Numbered from the stretch's first letter, positions 12,655-21,656 are shown. The stretch: 64,000 bases of DNA from Sphaerotilus uruguayifluvii (GCF_013294065.1 NZ_JABSNM010000010.1:62001-126000), one strand, 5' to 3'. Notes: generated by a model not told the origin, from the letters alone. Made by a program: numbers and translations.

Positions 12655-13785
12655 TCAGCCGATCAGCGTCCTCGACGCCTTGGGATCGCGGAACACCAGC
12701 GGCCGCACCGGCACCTCGCCCGCATCGGCCGCGGCCACCGCCGCCTGCACCACGCCGTGGCGCTCGCTCTTCGGACAGACCGGATCGGTCGCGGCCGGGT
12801 CGCCCGCCAGCAGGAAGGCCTGGCAGCGGCAGCCGCCCAGGTCCTTCTCCTTGTCCGGGCAGGTGACGCAGGCGCCCTTCATCCAGCCGGTGCCGCGGTA
12901 GCGGTTGAAGCCCTCGCTGTCGAACCAGATGTGGCGCACGTCGTGCTCGCGCACGTTCGGGAAGGCCAGCCCCGGCAGCATCTTCGCGGTATGGCAGGGC
13001 AGCGCGGTGCCGTCCGGCGTGATGGTCAGGAAGACGTTGCCCCAGCCGTTCATGCACTTCTTCGGCTTGCCCTCGTGGTAGTCCGGGGCGACGAAGAAGA
13101 GCTTCATCCGGTCGGCGACCTTGGCGCGCCATTCGTCCGTGATGGCTTCGGCGCGGCGGATCTGCTCGCTCGTGGGCAGCAGGTGGTCGCGGTTCAGGTG
13201 CGCCCAGGAGTAGTACTGCGAGTTGGCCAGCTCCAGGTACTCGGCGCCCAGCGCGTCGGCCATCGCGATGATGCGGTCGATGTGGTCGATGTTGAGGCGG
13301 TGGATCACCACGTTCATCACCATCGGCCAGCCCAGCGACTTGATGGTCTCGCCGACCTCCTGCTTGAGCTGGAAGGTCTTGGTGTGGCTGAGGAAGTCGT
13401 TGAGCTCGCGGGTCGAGTCCTGGAAGCTGAGCTGGACGTGGTCGAGGCCGGCGGCCTTCAGGGCCGCGGCGCGCTCCTTCGTCAGACCGACGCCGGAGGT
13501 GAGCAGGTTGGTGTAGTAGCCCAGCCGGTGCGCCTCGGCGATCAGCTCCTCCAGATCGTCGCGCATCAGCGGCTCGCCGCCGGAGAAGCCGCACTGCACC
13601 GCGCCGAGCGCGCGCGCCTCGCGCAGCACGCGCAGCCATTCCCGGGTGGAGAGCTCGTCCGCACGCTCGGTCTTCGCGAAGTCGAGCGGGTTGTAGCAGA
13701 ACACGCAGTGCAGCGGGCAGCGGTAGGTCACCTCCGCCAGCAGCCACAGCGGCGGGCCCGGCGGGGCGATCGCCGAGACGCTCAC
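12655..13785 (-). CDS. pqqE: PqqE, PqqA peptide cyclase (radical SAM)
   Basis: Radical SAM enzyme that forms the Glu-Tyr carbon-carbon bond in PqqA, the first step of pyrroloquinoline quinone synthesis; it works with the chaperone PqqD. It has 376 residues, normal for the family. The SAM cluster motif is CPLHCVFC (about residues 19-26). The C-terminal SPASM region carries further cysteines (KKCMNGWG, LPCHT, ACVTCPDKEKDLGGCRC). The start is a GTG (13785) that overlaps the pqqD stop by 4 bp (GTGA); the longer reading frame upstream is only the antiparallel shadow of pqqD. It is the last gene of pqqABCDE and converges on the EAL gene 24 bp away. Confidence 0.97.
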   Translation of the reverse strand: MSVSAIAPPGPPLWLLAEVTYRCPLHCVFCYNPLDFAKTERADELSTREWLRVLREARALGAVQCGFSGGEPLMRDDLEELIAEAHRLGYYTNLLTSGVGLTKERAAALKAAGLDHVQLSFQDSTRELNDFLSHTKTFQLKQEVGETIKSLGWPMVMNVVIHRLNIDHIDRIIAMADALGAEYLELANSQYYSWAHLNRDHLLPTSEQIRRAEAITDEWRAKVADRMKLFFVAPDYHEGKPKKCMNGWGNVFLTITPDGTALPCHTAKMLPGLAFPNVREHDVRHIWFDSEGFNRYRGTGWMKGACVTCPDKEKDLGGCRCQAFLLAGDPAATDPVCPKSERHGVVQAAVAAADAGEVPVRPLVFRDPKASRTLIG

Positions 13786-14066
13786 GCCAGTTCCACCCAG
13801 CGCTGCTCGCGCGCCATCGCCAGGAAGCGCGCGACGTCGCCGGACAGGTTCTGCGCGTCGAACGCGGTCTCCAGCGCCGTGACGATCCCGGCGACGGTGG
13901 CCGCGCCGTCGCAGCGCGCGAGGATCTCGCCGGCGCTGCGGTTGAGCCTGACCATGCCTTCCGGGTAGAGCAGCACATGGCAGCCCTGCGCCTCTTCCCA
14001 CTGCAGCCGGAAGCCCCGACCGATGCGCGGCACCGCCTCCATGCCGACCGGCAGCGCCTCGCTCAT
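13782..14066 (-). CDS. pqqD: PqqD, PqqA-binding chaperone
   Basis: A 94-residue RRE-type (RiPP recognition element) protein that binds the PqqA precursor and presents it to PqqE. Family features are visible: [27 protein letters not shown] and then [10 protein letters not shown] in the helical part. The length matches the family. It overlaps pqqC upstream (ATGA) and pqqE downstream (GTGA) by 4 bp each, indicating tight translational coupling within the PQQ operon. Confidence 0.96.
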   Translation of the reverse strand: MSEALPVGMEAVPRIGRGFRLQWEEAQGCHVLLYPEGMVRLNRSAGEILARCDGAATVAGIVTALETAFDAQNLSGDVARFLAMAREQRWVELA

Positions 14067-14842
14067 GCGTTCACCCCGTAGCGCTGCGCCATCGCGTCGT
14101 TCATCGCCCAGAGGATGTCGAGCTTGAAGCGCAGGATCTCCAGCGCGCGCTCCTGCTGGTCGCGGCTGCGGAAATGGTCGAGCGTGACCGCCAGGCCCTG
14201 CTCGACGTCGCGGCGCGCCTGGCTGACCCGGTTACGGAAATACTGCAGGCCGGTCGTCTCGATCCAGCCGTAGTGCTCCGGCCAGGTCGCCAGGCGCTGC
14301 TTGTGGATCTCCGGCGCGAACAGCTCGGTCAGCGACGAGCAGACCGCCTCCTGCCACGGCGCATGGCGCGCGAAGTTGACATAGGCGTCGACCGCGAAGC
14401 GCACCGCCGGGATGACATGGCGCAGGTCGGTGATCTCCTCGCGCGTCAGGCCGACCGCCAGGCCCAGGCGGATCCAGGCCTCGATGCCGCCCGCGTCCTT
14501 GACGCCACCGATCTCGAAGCCGTCATGGTCGAGGATGCGCTGGATCCACTCGCGGCGCACCTCGCGGTCCGGGCAGTTCGCCAGCACCGCCGCGTCCTTC
14601 ACCGGAATGGCGATCTGGTAGTAGAAGCGGTTGGCCACCCAGCCGCGGATCTGCTCCGGGCTCGCCTTGCCCGTGTTGAGCATGACGTTGAACGGGTGGT
14701 GGATGTGGTAGCTCCTGCCCTGCTCGCGCAAGTGCGCCTCGAAGGCGACGCGGTCCCAGGCCGGGGCGTCGGGGTCGCGCGGGCGGAAGGTGGCCGGCGC
14801 GTTGAAGGGCGTGCCGAAGCGGTTGCCGGTGGCGGTGCTCAT
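14063..14842 (-). CDS. pqqC: PqqC, pyrroloquinoline-quinone synthase
   Basis: Cofactor-less oxidase that catalyses the final ring closure and eight-electron oxidation to PQQ. It has 259 residues, typical length. The helical TenA-like fold signature is visible: [16 protein letters not shown] near the N-terminus, [17 protein letters not shown], and RILDHDG. The conserved active-site histidines and Arg/Tyr residues of these segments are present. The gene lies 10 bp after pqqB and overlaps pqqD by 4 bp. The enzyme is cytoplasmic. Confidence 0.97.
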   Translation of the reverse strand: MSTATGNRFGTPFNAPATFRPRDPDAPAWDRVAFEAHLREQGRSYHIHHPFNVMLNTGKASPEQIRGWVANRFYYQIAIPVKDAAVLANCPDREVRREWIQRILDHDGFEIGGVKDAGGIEAWIRLGLAVGLTREEITDLRHVIPAVRFAVDAYVNFARHAPWQEAVCSSLTELFAPEIHKQRLATWPEHYGWIETTGLQYFRNRVSQARRDVEQGLAVTLDHFRSRDQQERALEILRFKLDILWAMNDAMAQRYGVNA

Positions 14843-14852
14843 GGGGAAGTCC

Positions 14853-15767
14853 TCAGAACGCGATCTCCAGCCCGTCGAACGTCACCTCGACGCCGGCGGC
14901 CTCGACCGCGCGCCGCTCCGGCGAGGCCTCGTCGAGGATCGGGTTCGTGTTGTTGATGTGGATGAGCAGCTTGCGCGTCGTGGCCGGCAGCCGGCCGAGC
15001 CAGTCGAGCATGCCGCCCTCGCCCGACTGCGGCAGGTGGCCGATGCTGCGGCCGGTCTTGGTCGAGAAGCCCAGGCGGATCATCTCGTCGTCGGTCCAGA
15101 AGGTGCCGTCGACCAGCACCGCGTCGGCCCGGCTCATCGCCTCCCAGACCGGCGGCGTGATCTCGCCCAGACCCGGCGCGTAGAAGACCCGCCCGCCGGT
15201 GGCGGTGTTCTCGAAGGTGAGGCCGATGTTGTCGCCCGGCACCGGGCAGTCGCGGTGCGGCGAATAGGGCGCGGGCTTGCTCTCCAGCGGCAGCGCGGTG
15301 ACCTTCAGACCGGCGACGCCGGGAATCTCGAAGGACTGGCCGTCCAGCCCGATCTCGTGCCAGTCGACGCCGCAGTAGTGGCCGAGCACGCGCAGGATCG
15401 GGTTGCCCTGGCTCAGGTCCTCGAAGGCGGGACGTGTCGTCCACAGCGGCAGCTTCGCGCCGCGCTCGCGCAGCATGTAGAGACCGGTGCTGTGATCGAT
15501 CTGGCCGTCGCACAGCAGCACCGCGGCGATGCCGGTGTCGCGTGCGCCGCGCGCCGGCTGCAGCGCCGGGCTGCTCTGCAGCTGCGTCAGGATGTCGGGC
15601 GAGGCATTGACCAGCAGCCAGTCGTCCGGGCCGCCGACGGCGACGGACGACTGGGTGCGGGCGCGGTGGTTCGGCGAGCCCGACCGGACGGCCGAGCATT
15701 GCGCGCAGTTGCAGTTCCACTGGGGAAAGCCGCCGCCGGCGGCCGAGCCGAGCACCCGCAGTTTCAT
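14853..15767 (-). CDS. pqqB: PqqB, metallo-beta-lactamase-fold PQQ biosynthesis protein
   Basis: A 304-residue member of the metallo-beta-lactamase fold family. PqqB hydroxylates the crosslinked Glu-Tyr intermediate as an iron-dependent enzyme. The diagnostic N-terminal motif [14 protein letters not shown] is complete, which is the zinc-binding site that separates PqqB from other MBL proteins. It also has the [10 protein letters not shown] and [11 protein letters not shown] segments. It begins 10 bp after pqqA and ends 10 bp before pqqC, as expected for the second gene of the operon. Confidence 0.97.
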   Translation of the reverse strand: MKLRVLGSAAGGGFPQWNCNCAQCSAVRSGSPNHRARTQSSVAVGGPDDWLLVNASPDILTQLQSSPALQPARGARDTGIAAVLLCDGQIDHSTGLYMLRERGAKLPLWTTRPAFEDLSQGNPILRVLGHYCGVDWHEIGLDGQSFEIPGVAGLKVTALPLESKPAPYSPHRDCPVPGDNIGLTFENTATGGRVFYAPGLGEITPPVWEAMSRADAVLVDGTFWTDDEMIRLGFSTKTGRSIGHLPQSGEGGMLDWLGRLPATTRKLLIHINNTNPILDEASPERRAVEAAGVEVTFDGLEIAF

Positions 15768-15777
15768 CGGCGCGTCC

Positions 15778-15852
15778 TCAGCGGGCGGCCACGTACATCG
15801 TGATCTCGAAGCCGAAGCGGAAGTCGCAGGCGGAAGGGGTTTCCCAGGTCAT
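15778..15852 (-). CDS. pqqA: PqqA, ribosomal precursor peptide of PQQ
   Basis: A 24-residue peptide ending in GFEITMYVAAR. The Glu and Tyr of the E-x3-Y motif (residues 16 and 20) are the atoms that become PQQ. Two independent facts support it: the invariant E-x3-Y spacing and the position directly upstream of pqqB. A strong ribosome binding site (GGAGA) sits 5-8 bp before the ATG. It is far too short for automatic gene calling by length, so it is easily missed. The first gene of the operon. Confidence 0.96.
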   Translation of the reverse strand: MTWETPSACDFRFGFEITMYVAAR

Positions 15853-15944
15853 CGCAGTCTCCTCGAACAAGGGTGGGGGTGAATGGAGAGGCCAGTGTCG
15901 CGGCTGCCCGCCCGGCTGTCGTCGCCAGACTGTTGAATCGATCC

Positions 15945-15959
15945 TCATGATTTTCATGA
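15945..15959. promoter_or_regulatory. Palindrome in the pqqA / kinase divergent region
   Basis: Two copies of the self-complementary hexamer TCATGA separated by 3 bp, in the AT-richest part of the intergenic region between pqqA (minus) and the sensor kinase (plus). A candidate operator for the adjacent NarL-type regulator. If the kinase starts at the earlier ATG at 15947, the site would lie inside its coding sequence, so this call is tentative. Confidence 0.3.
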
Positions 15960-16039
15960 ATGCCACGCCTGGAACCAACAGTCACCAAGCGAGAGCCCCG
16001 AAGGCTTGCCACGCCGGAGACGATGTTCACAATCCGGGC

Positions 16040-17572
16040 ATGACTCCACCGACCCCTCCGAGCCTGTCGGCCTTCGTGGCCCCGCCCGAAGGCGACGAGA
16101 TCGGCGTGCAGCCGGTCGCCGTGCGCACCCGCCCGCCCCGCGGCCTGGGCCTGCGCTGGCAGATCCACCTGATCGTCGCGGCGCTGATGGGCCTGTTCGT
16201 CGCCGTGCTGATCGCGCTGCAGATCGACGCGACGCGGCGCAGCGTGCGCGAGGAGATCGTCGCCGGCAACCGGGTCGCCGGACAGCTGCTGCAGCGTGTG
16301 GGCTGGATCTACACCCGCGCCGGTCCCGGCGCGCTGGTCGAGTTCCTGCAGCAGCTCGGCCGCGTGCGCGCCAACGACATCCGGCTGGAAAGCGACAGCG
16401 GCGAGGTGCTGTTCATGTCGCCGCCGGCCACCTACAAGCAGGGCCGCAACGCGCCGGCCTGGTATGCCGACCTGGTCACGCCGACGCTGCAGCCGCAGGT
16501 GATCCGGCTGCCGGGCGGGCAGATGACGGTCTCGGCCGAGCCCTCGCGTGCGGTGCTCGACGGCTGGGACGACTTCGTGCGGCTGGCCGGCGGCGGCGCG
16601 GCGCTGCTGGTCGCGCTCAACATCGGCGTGTTCTGGCTGCTCGGCCGGGCGCTCAGGCCGCTGCCGACCATCGTTTCCGGCCTGAGCCGGCTGGAAAAGG
16701 GCGACTACGCCGCGCGGCTGCCGGCGCTGCCCGGGCGCGACGTCGGCGTGATCGGCCAGGCGGTCAACCAGCTCGCCGAGGCGATCGAGGCCGAGATCCA
16801 GGCGCGGCTGCGCGCCTACGAAGCCGAGCGCACGCTCGAGGAGAGCCGCGAGTTCTCGCGCCGGCTCGAGGCCCACACCGAGGCCGAGCGCCGTGCCATC
16901 GCCCGCGAGCTGCATGACGAGTTCGCGCAGTCGGTCACCGCGATCCGCACGCTGGCACGCACCATCCAGACCCGGCTGGGCGAGCGCGACGCCACCGCCA
17001 CCCAGGCCGCCGGCATGATCGCCGACGAGGCCGCGCGGCTCTACGAGGCGATGCACGGCCTGATCCCGCGGCTGGCGCCGCCTGCGCTCGACGACCTCGG
17101 CCTGGCCGACGCGCTGACCGAGCTGGTCGACGCCTCGCGCAGCCGCTTCGGCGATGTCGGCATCGAGCTGGCGCTCAGCGGCCTGGAGCAGAGCCGCTCG
17201 CTGCCGACCGAGCCGGCGCGCGCGGCCTACCGCGTCGTGCAGGAGGCGCTGACCAACGCGCTGCGCCACAGCGGCGGCACGCACGTCGTCGTGCGCGCCG
17301 AGGCCGACCCGCAGTCGCTGCGACTGACGATCGACGACAATGGCCGCGGCCTGCCCGAGGACTGGGCACGGCGCGGCCACTACGGCCTGCGCGGCCTGCG
17401 CGAGCGGGTCGCCACGCTCGAGGGCCGGATGACGCTGGGCGCGCGCCCGGAGGGCGGCGGCACCCGCGTCGAGGCCTGGCTGCCGCTGGAGCGCGACTGG
17501 TCGAGCCGCCCGCCGGGCAGCCGCGCCGACACCGACGACGACACTGCTGCAGGACGGGAAACATCGAGATGA
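16040..17572 (+). CDS. Sensor histidine kinase, NarX/DegS-like (HisKA_3)
   Basis: A 510-residue membrane kinase. A first membrane helix (about residues 40-62) and a second (about 190-212) bound a periplasmic sensor domain. A HAMP-like segment follows, then a HisKA_3 dimerisation domain with the motif ERRAIARELHDEFAQ (phospho-His in ELHD). The HATPase domain has N box EALTNALRHS and G boxes DDNGRGL and HYGLRGLRERV. It overlaps the LuxR-type regulator gene by 4 bp. It is divergent from pqqA, so control of PQQ synthesis, or of a PQQ-dependent dehydrogenase elsewhere, is the likely job; this is inferred from position. The start is uncertain: no good ribosome site precedes 16040, and an in-frame ATG exists at 15947. 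Confidence 0.88.
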   Translation: MTPPTPPSLSAFVAPPEGDEIGVQPVAVRTRPPRGLGLRWQIHLIVAALMGLFVAVLIALQIDATRRSVREEIVAGNRVAGQLLQRVGWIYTRAGPGALVEFLQQLGRVRANDIRLESDSGEVLFMSPPATYKQGRNAPAWYADLVTPTLQPQVIRLPGGQMTVSAEPSRAVLDGWDDFVRLAGGGAALLVALNIGVFWLLGRALRPLPTIVSGLSRLEKGDYAARLPALPGRDVGVIGQAVNQLAEAIEAEIQARLRAYEAERTLEESREFSRRLEAHTEAERRAIARELHDEFAQSVTAIRTLARTIQTRLGERDATATQAAGMIADEAARLYEAMHGLIPRLAPPALDDLGLADALTELVDASRSRFGDVGIELALSGLEQSRSLPTEPARAAYRVVQEALTNALRHSGGTHVVVRAEADPQSLRLTIDDNGRGLPEDWARRGHYGLRGLRERVATLEGRMTLGARPEGGGTRVEAWLPLERDWSSRPPGSRADTDDDTAAGRETSR

Positions 17573-18201
17573 TCCGGGTGATGCTGGTCGACGACCACGC
17601 GCTGGTGCGCATGGGCTTCCGGATGCTGCTGGCCGAGAGCGGCGACATCGAGGTCGTCGGCGAGGCCGACAGCGGCGAGCAGGCGCTGGCGCGCGCCGCC
17701 GAGCTGCGCCCGGAGGTGGTCGTGCTCGACATCTCGATGCCGGGCATGGGCGGGCTGGAGGTGCTGCGCCGGCTGCATGCGCGCGGCGGGATGCGGCTGC
17801 TGATGCTGTCGGCGCATGACGACAGCGCGCATGCGCGCCGGGCGCTCGACGCCGGCGCGACCGGCTTCCTGTCCAAGCGCAGCGCGCCGGAGACCCTGCC
17901 CGAGGCGATCCGGGCGGTCGCGGCCGGGCGGCGCTGGCTCGACGCCGACATCGCGCGCCAGCTCGCGCTGGCGGCGATCGACGGCAGCGGCGCGCATCCG
18001 GCCGAGCGGCTGTCCTCGCGCGAGTTCGAGGTCTTCGTGCAGCTCGCGCGCGGCCGCTCGGTGCAGGACATCGCGGCCGACCTGAAGCTGTCGGCCAGCA
18101 CGATCGGCACCCACCTCTACCACGTCAAGCAGAAGCTCGAGGCCGCCAACCAGGCCGAGCTGACGCTGCTGGCGCTGCGCTGGGGCCTGATCGAGGCCTG
18201 A
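17569..18201 (+). CDS. NarL/FixJ-type response regulator (REC-LuxR HTH)
   Basis: A 210-residue DNA-binding response regulator. The REC domain starts IRVMLVDDHALVRMG, has phospho-Asp54 in VVLDISMPGM and the Lys in GFLSKRSA. A C-terminal GerE/LuxR helix-turn-helix follows (LSSREFEVFVQLARG...STIGTHLYHVKQKL). The start overlaps the kinase stop. Partner of the HisKA_3 kinase just upstream, probably controlling the divergent pqq operon and related alcohol or aldehyde oxidation genes; the target is inferred from location only. Confidence 0.93.
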   Translation: MIRVMLVDDHALVRMGFRMLLAESGDIEVVGEADSGEQALARAAELRPEVVVLDISMPGMGGLEVLRRLHARGGMRLLMLSAHDDSAHARRALDAGATGFLSKRSAPETLPEAIRAVAAGRRWLDADIARQLALAAIDGSGAHPAERLSSREFEVFVQLARGRSVQDIAADLKLSASTIGTHLYHVKQKLEAANQAELTLLALRWGLIEA

Positions 18202-18224
18202 GACCGAGGCGCGGCCCGGCGCCT

Positions 18225-18374
18225 TCAGTGCGAGGCCGCCGAGGCGGCGCCGGGTGCCGGCTCGTGCGTCTCGATGCCGTGCTTCTCGCCGCCCATGTCG
18301 ACGTTGCCGCCCTTGCTGAGCATGAACAGCGCCGCCGCGGCGAAGACGATGAAGCCGAGAATCAGTTTCCACAT
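18225..18374 (-). CDS. Small membrane protein (49 residues), hypothetical
   Basis: A 49-residue reading frame, MWKLILGFIVFAAAALF followed by MLSKGGNVDMGGEKHG and an Ala/Pro-rich tail. One N-terminal membrane helix (residues 3-20) and a short polar tail predicted outside. It starts 21 bp after the stop of the MHS transporter gene on the same strand, so it probably shares that transcript. I do not recognise a named family. A coding role is supported by position, the clean signal-anchor pattern and high-GC codon use, but it is short and could be an accessory subunit or simply unknown. Confidence 0.6.
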   Translation of the reverse strand: MWKLILGFIVFAAAALFMLSKGGNVDMGGEKHGIETHEPAPGAASAASH

Positions 18375-18395
18375 GGTCCGCTGCTCCCCGGGCGT

Positions 18396-20087
18396 TCAGT
18401 CGCCGGCGTAGATGTCGACGTCCTTGGTCTCGCGCACGAACAGCAGGCCGATCACGAAGGTGATCGCCGCGATCGTGACCGGGTACCACAGGCCGTGATA
18501 GATGTTGCCGTTCTGGGCGACCATCGCGAAGGCGATCGTCGGCATCAGGCCGCCGAACCAGCCGTTGCCGATGTGATACGGCAGCGACATCGAGGTGTAG
18601 CGGATCCGGGTCGGGAACATCTCGACCAGCATCGCGGCGATCGGGCCGTAGACCATGGTCACGTACAGCACCAGCACCGCCAGGATGACGACGATCTTGA
18701 CCTTGTCGATCTTGGCCGGATCGGCCTTGGCCGGGTAGCCGGCCTCCTTCAGCGCCGCGGCGACGTCCTTCTTGAACTGCGCGATGGCCTTGCCGGAGGC
18801 CTCGTCGAACTTGTGGCCGCCGGCGGTCAGCACGCCGGTCGGGGGCACGATCTCCTTGTCGCCGATGCGGATGACCGCGCCGGAGCCGGTCGCGGCCGCC
18901 TCGTTGCTGTAGCTGGCCGAGTTCTGCGCCAGCGCACGCTTGGCGATGTCGCAGGGGTTGGTGAAGTCGACCTCGCGGGCCACCGGGCTGCCCTGGAAGG
19001 AGCAGGTCGCCGGATCGGCCTTGACCGAGATCGGCACGGTCGCCTGCGCGCGGGCCAGGTCCGGGTTGGCCGCCTCGGTCAGCGCCTTGAACAGCGGGAA
19101 GAAGGTCACCACCGCCAGCAGCAGGCCGGCGAGGATGATCGGCTTGCGGCCGACCTTGTCCGACAGCGTGCCGAAGACGACGAAGAACGGCGTGCCGATG
19201 ATCAGCGAGGCCGCCACCAGCATGTTCGCGGTGGCGCCGTCGACCTTGAGCACGCTGGTCAGGAAGAACAGCGCGTAGAACTGGCCGGTGTACCAGACCA
19301 CCGCCTGGCCGGCGACCAGGCCGAACAGCGCCAGCAGCACGATCTTCAGGTTCTTCCACTGGCCGAAGGACTCCGACAGCGGCGCCTTCGAGGTCTTGCC
19401 CTCCTCCTTCATCTTGCGGAAGGCGGGCGACTCGTTCATCGACAGGCGGATCCACACCGAGATGCCCAGCAGCAGGATCGAGACGACGAAGGGCACGCGC
19501 CAGCCCCAGTCGGTGAAGGCCTCCTCGCCGATGGCGGTGCGGGTGCCCAGGATCACCATCAGCGACAGGAACAGGCCCAGCGTCGCGGTGGTCTGGATCC
19601 AGGCGGTGTAGGCGCCGCGGCGGCCATGCGGCGCATGCTCGGCGACGTAGGTCGCCGCACCGCCGTATTCACCGCCCAGGGCCAGGCCCTGCAGCATGCG
19701 CAGCGTGATCAGGATGACCGGCGCGGCCACGCCGATCGAGGCGTAGTTGGGCAGCACGCCGACGATGAAGGTCGACAGGCCCATGATCAGGATGGTGACC
19801 AGGAAGGTGTACTTGCGTCCGATCATGTCGCCGAGCCGGCCGAAGACCAGCGCGCCGAACGGCCGCACGATGAAGCCGGCGGCGAAGGCCAGCAGCGCGA
19901 AGATGAAGGCGGCCGACGGATCCAGGCCGCTGAAGAACTGCTTGGCGATGATCGCGGCGAGCGATCCGTAGAGGTAGAAGTCGTACCACTCGAAGACGGT
20001 GCCGAGCGACGAGGCGAAGATGACCTTCTTCTCCTCGGACGTCATCGGTGAGTTCGCCGCCCTTGCGTTCACGGGAATGCTGGACAT
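18396..20087 (-). CDS. MHS-family MFS transporter with large internal soluble insertion
   Basis: A 563-residue metabolite:H+ symporter-type major facilitator (proline/betaine, alpha-ketoglutarate, shikimate class). The N-terminal half is classic: GTVFEWYDFYLYGSLA, RPFGALVFGRLGDMIGRK, LQGLALGGEYGGAA. About 115 extra residues sit between the ninth and tenth membrane helices (from about residue 350), carrying two cysteines (ATCSFQG, TNPCDIA) that could form a periplasmic disulfide. Classic MHS members have about 430-500 residues. The substrate is unknown. Start chosen at MSSIPV because the longer frame upstream overlaps the non-coding leader. A 49-residue membrane peptide gene follows. Confidence 0.9.
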   Translation of the reverse strand: MSSIPVNARAANSPMTSEEKKVIFASSLGTVFEWYDFYLYGSLAAIIAKQFFSGLDPSAAFIFALLAFAAGFIVRPFGALVFGRLGDMIGRKYTFLVTILIMGLSTFIVGVLPNYASIGVAAPVILITLRMLQGLALGGEYGGAATYVAEHAPHGRRGAYTAWIQTTATLGLFLSLMVILGTRTAIGEEAFTDWGWRVPFVVSILLLGISVWIRLSMNESPAFRKMKEEGKTSKAPLSESFGQWKNLKIVLLALFGLVAGQAVVWYTGQFYALFFLTSVLKVDGATANMLVAASLIIGTPFFVVFGTLSDKVGRKPIILAGLLLAVVTFFPLFKALTEAANPDLARAQATVPISVKADPATCSFQGSPVAREVDFTNPCDIAKRALAQNSASYSNEAAATGSGAVIRIGDKEIVPPTGVLTAGGHKFDEASGKAIAQFKKDVAAALKEAGYPAKADPAKIDKVKIVVILAVLVLYVTMVYGPIAAMLVEMFPTRIRYTSMSLPYHIGNGWFGGLMPTIAFAMVAQNGNIYHGLWYPVTIAAITFVIGLLFVRETKDVDIYAGD

Positions 20088-20301
20088 GTCGTGTCTCCTC
20101 GACCAGAAGCGGACGCCGCGACCCCACGGCGTACCGGGCGCACTCTCGGAGCCGCTTCTGACCGATTCCTGACACGATTCCAACGGAAGCTGACAGGATC
20201 GAGACCAACCCGGAGCCCGGATTCCACGATGCGGCAAATCGCCGCCCTGCCCGGCCCGTCCCCGGGAAAGTCCCGAGAATTGATTTATGCCAACTCCGGC
20301 G

Positions 20302-20997
20302 TCAGGCCGGCCGCGCCGGCCTCGTGCGGCCCGGCAGCCTGAGCCAGACCGCCTCGCGCTCGCCGGCCGACAGCCGCGACCAGGCGGCGATCTCGTCGAT
20401 CGTGCGCCGGCAGCCCTCGCACCAGCCGGTGGCCGCGTCCATGCGGCAGATGTTGACGCAGGGGCTGGCCGGGCGGACAGGCACTGCCGTCGGCGCCGTC
20501 GGCACCAGTTCGTCCGGCACGACATCGAGCACCGGCGCATTGCCGGTCAGACGCACCAGATCGGCCGGAGCCAGCCGGAAGACCGCGTTCGGGTGGCCGG
20601 CCGCGGCCCAGATCTCGCCGAAGCGGAACAGCTCGCGGTCGATCAGCACCACCGGCGCCTCCAGATGCGCCAGCGGCGAGACGCCGCCGATCGAGAAGCC
20701 GGTGCGCGCCTTGACGAACTCGGCATCGGCGCGGCCGACCGGGCCGGCCTGCGCGGCGACCTTGCGCTCGTCGACGCGGCGGTCGCCCGAGGTCACCACC
20801 AGCACCGCGCGCGCATCGGCGCGGCGGCGGAAGATCACGCTCTTGGCGATCTGGCCGAGCTCGACGCCCAGCGCGTCGGCGGCCTCCTGCGCGGTGCGCG
20901 CGGCCACCTCGAGCCAGCGCGGCGCATGCGGATGGGCGGCGGCCTGCAGGGCCTGCGCGACACGCTGCACGCCTTCGGGAAGACTGTCTGTGCTCAT
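20302..20997 (-). CDS. YbaK/ProX-type aminoacyl-tRNA deacylase fused to DUF1289
   Basis: A 231-residue two-domain protein. Residues 1-165 are a YbaK/EbsC domain (VAARTAQEAADALGVELGQIAKSVIFR, GFSIGGVSPLAHL), which trans-edits mischarged tRNA, typically Cys- or Ala-tRNA(Pro). Residues 180-231 are a DUF1289 module with four cysteines (PCVNICRMDAATGWCEGCRRTI), probably metal-binding. Both domains are common as separate proteins; DUF1289 is usually a stand-alone 60-residue protein. The start was placed at MSTDSLPEG; the longer frame has no coding character. Cytoplasmic. No operon partner on this strand. Confidence 0.88.
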   Translation of the reverse strand: MSTDSLPEGVQRVAQALQAAAHPHAPRWLEVAARTAQEAADALGVELGQIAKSVIFRRRADARAVLVVTSGDRRVDERKVAAQAGPVGRADAEFVKARTGFSIGGVSPLAHLEAPVVLIDRELFRFGEIWAAAGHPNAVFRLAPADLVRLTGNAPVLDVVPDELVPTAPTAVPVRPASPCVNICRMDAATGWCEGCRRTIDEIAAWSRLSAGEREAVWLRLPGRTRPARPA

Positions 20998-21107
20998 CGA
21001 CGGATGGGAAAGAGATTCCGGAATCCGGGCATCTTCGCACACGCCCCGCGGCCCGCCCCCCGGAACAGGGCAGCCCCGCGGGTTGGCCCTGTTGCGATCA
21101 TCGGCGC

Positions 21108-21656
21108 ATGAGCCACCCCACCTCCTTCGCCATGGATTCCGACCTCGCCACCGCGACCGGACCCCGTCCGCCGCGGGTCGTGATCGACACCGCCGTCGTC
21201 GTCTCGGCGCTGGTGTTCGGCGGCAGCCAGTCGGCGCGCCTGCGCCGCGCCTGGCGCCTGGGCTACTGCCGGCCGCTGCTCGGCCGACCGACGCTGCTGG
21301 ACCTGACGCGGTCGCTGGCCCGGCCCGAGTTCGGCTTCACGCCACACGAGCAGCAGCAGATGCTGGGCGAATACCTGCCGCATGCGCTGAAGGTGCGGGT
21401 GCCGGTGGAGGACGCGCGCGACGACACCTCGCCGGCGATGCTGCCCTTCGTGCAGCTCGCGCTGGTCGGGCGCGCGCATGTGCTGGTGACGGCCGATGCG
21501 CTGATGCTGACCGCGCGGCCGACCTCGCTGCCCTTTCGCGTGATGGCGCTCGAGCCCTTCCTGCTGATGCTGCGCGACACCGGCATCAGCCCGCAGCCGC
21601 TGCGCGCGCCCCCTGCTGCCAGAGCGCCAGCAGCGCCAGCCACAGCGGCGCGGTGA
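21108..21656 (+). CDS. PIN-domain protein (putative toxin component, PIN_3 type)
   Basis: A 182-residue protein with a PIN-like nuclease fold: VIDTAVVVSALVFGG (first acidic residue, near 25), GRPTLLDLTRSLARPEFG, DARDDTSPAM and VLVTADALML (late acidic residue). This matches the COG1569 group annotated as toxin components of toxin-antitoxin systems. No antitoxin gene is found next to it, so it may be solitary or have another role. The last 25 residues are Pro/Ala-rich and overlap the 3' end of the convergent AEC transporter gene by 71 bp. Function beyond predicted RNase is not established. Confidence 0.8.
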   Translation: MSHPTSFAMDSDLATATGPRPPRVVIDTAVVVSALVFGGSQSARLRRAWRLGYCRPLLGRPTLLDLTRSLARPEFGFTPHEQQQMLGEYLPHALKVRVPVEDARDDTSPAMLPFVQLALVGRAHVLVTADALMLTARPTSLPFRVMALEPFLLMLRDTGISPQPLRAPPAARAPAAPATAAR

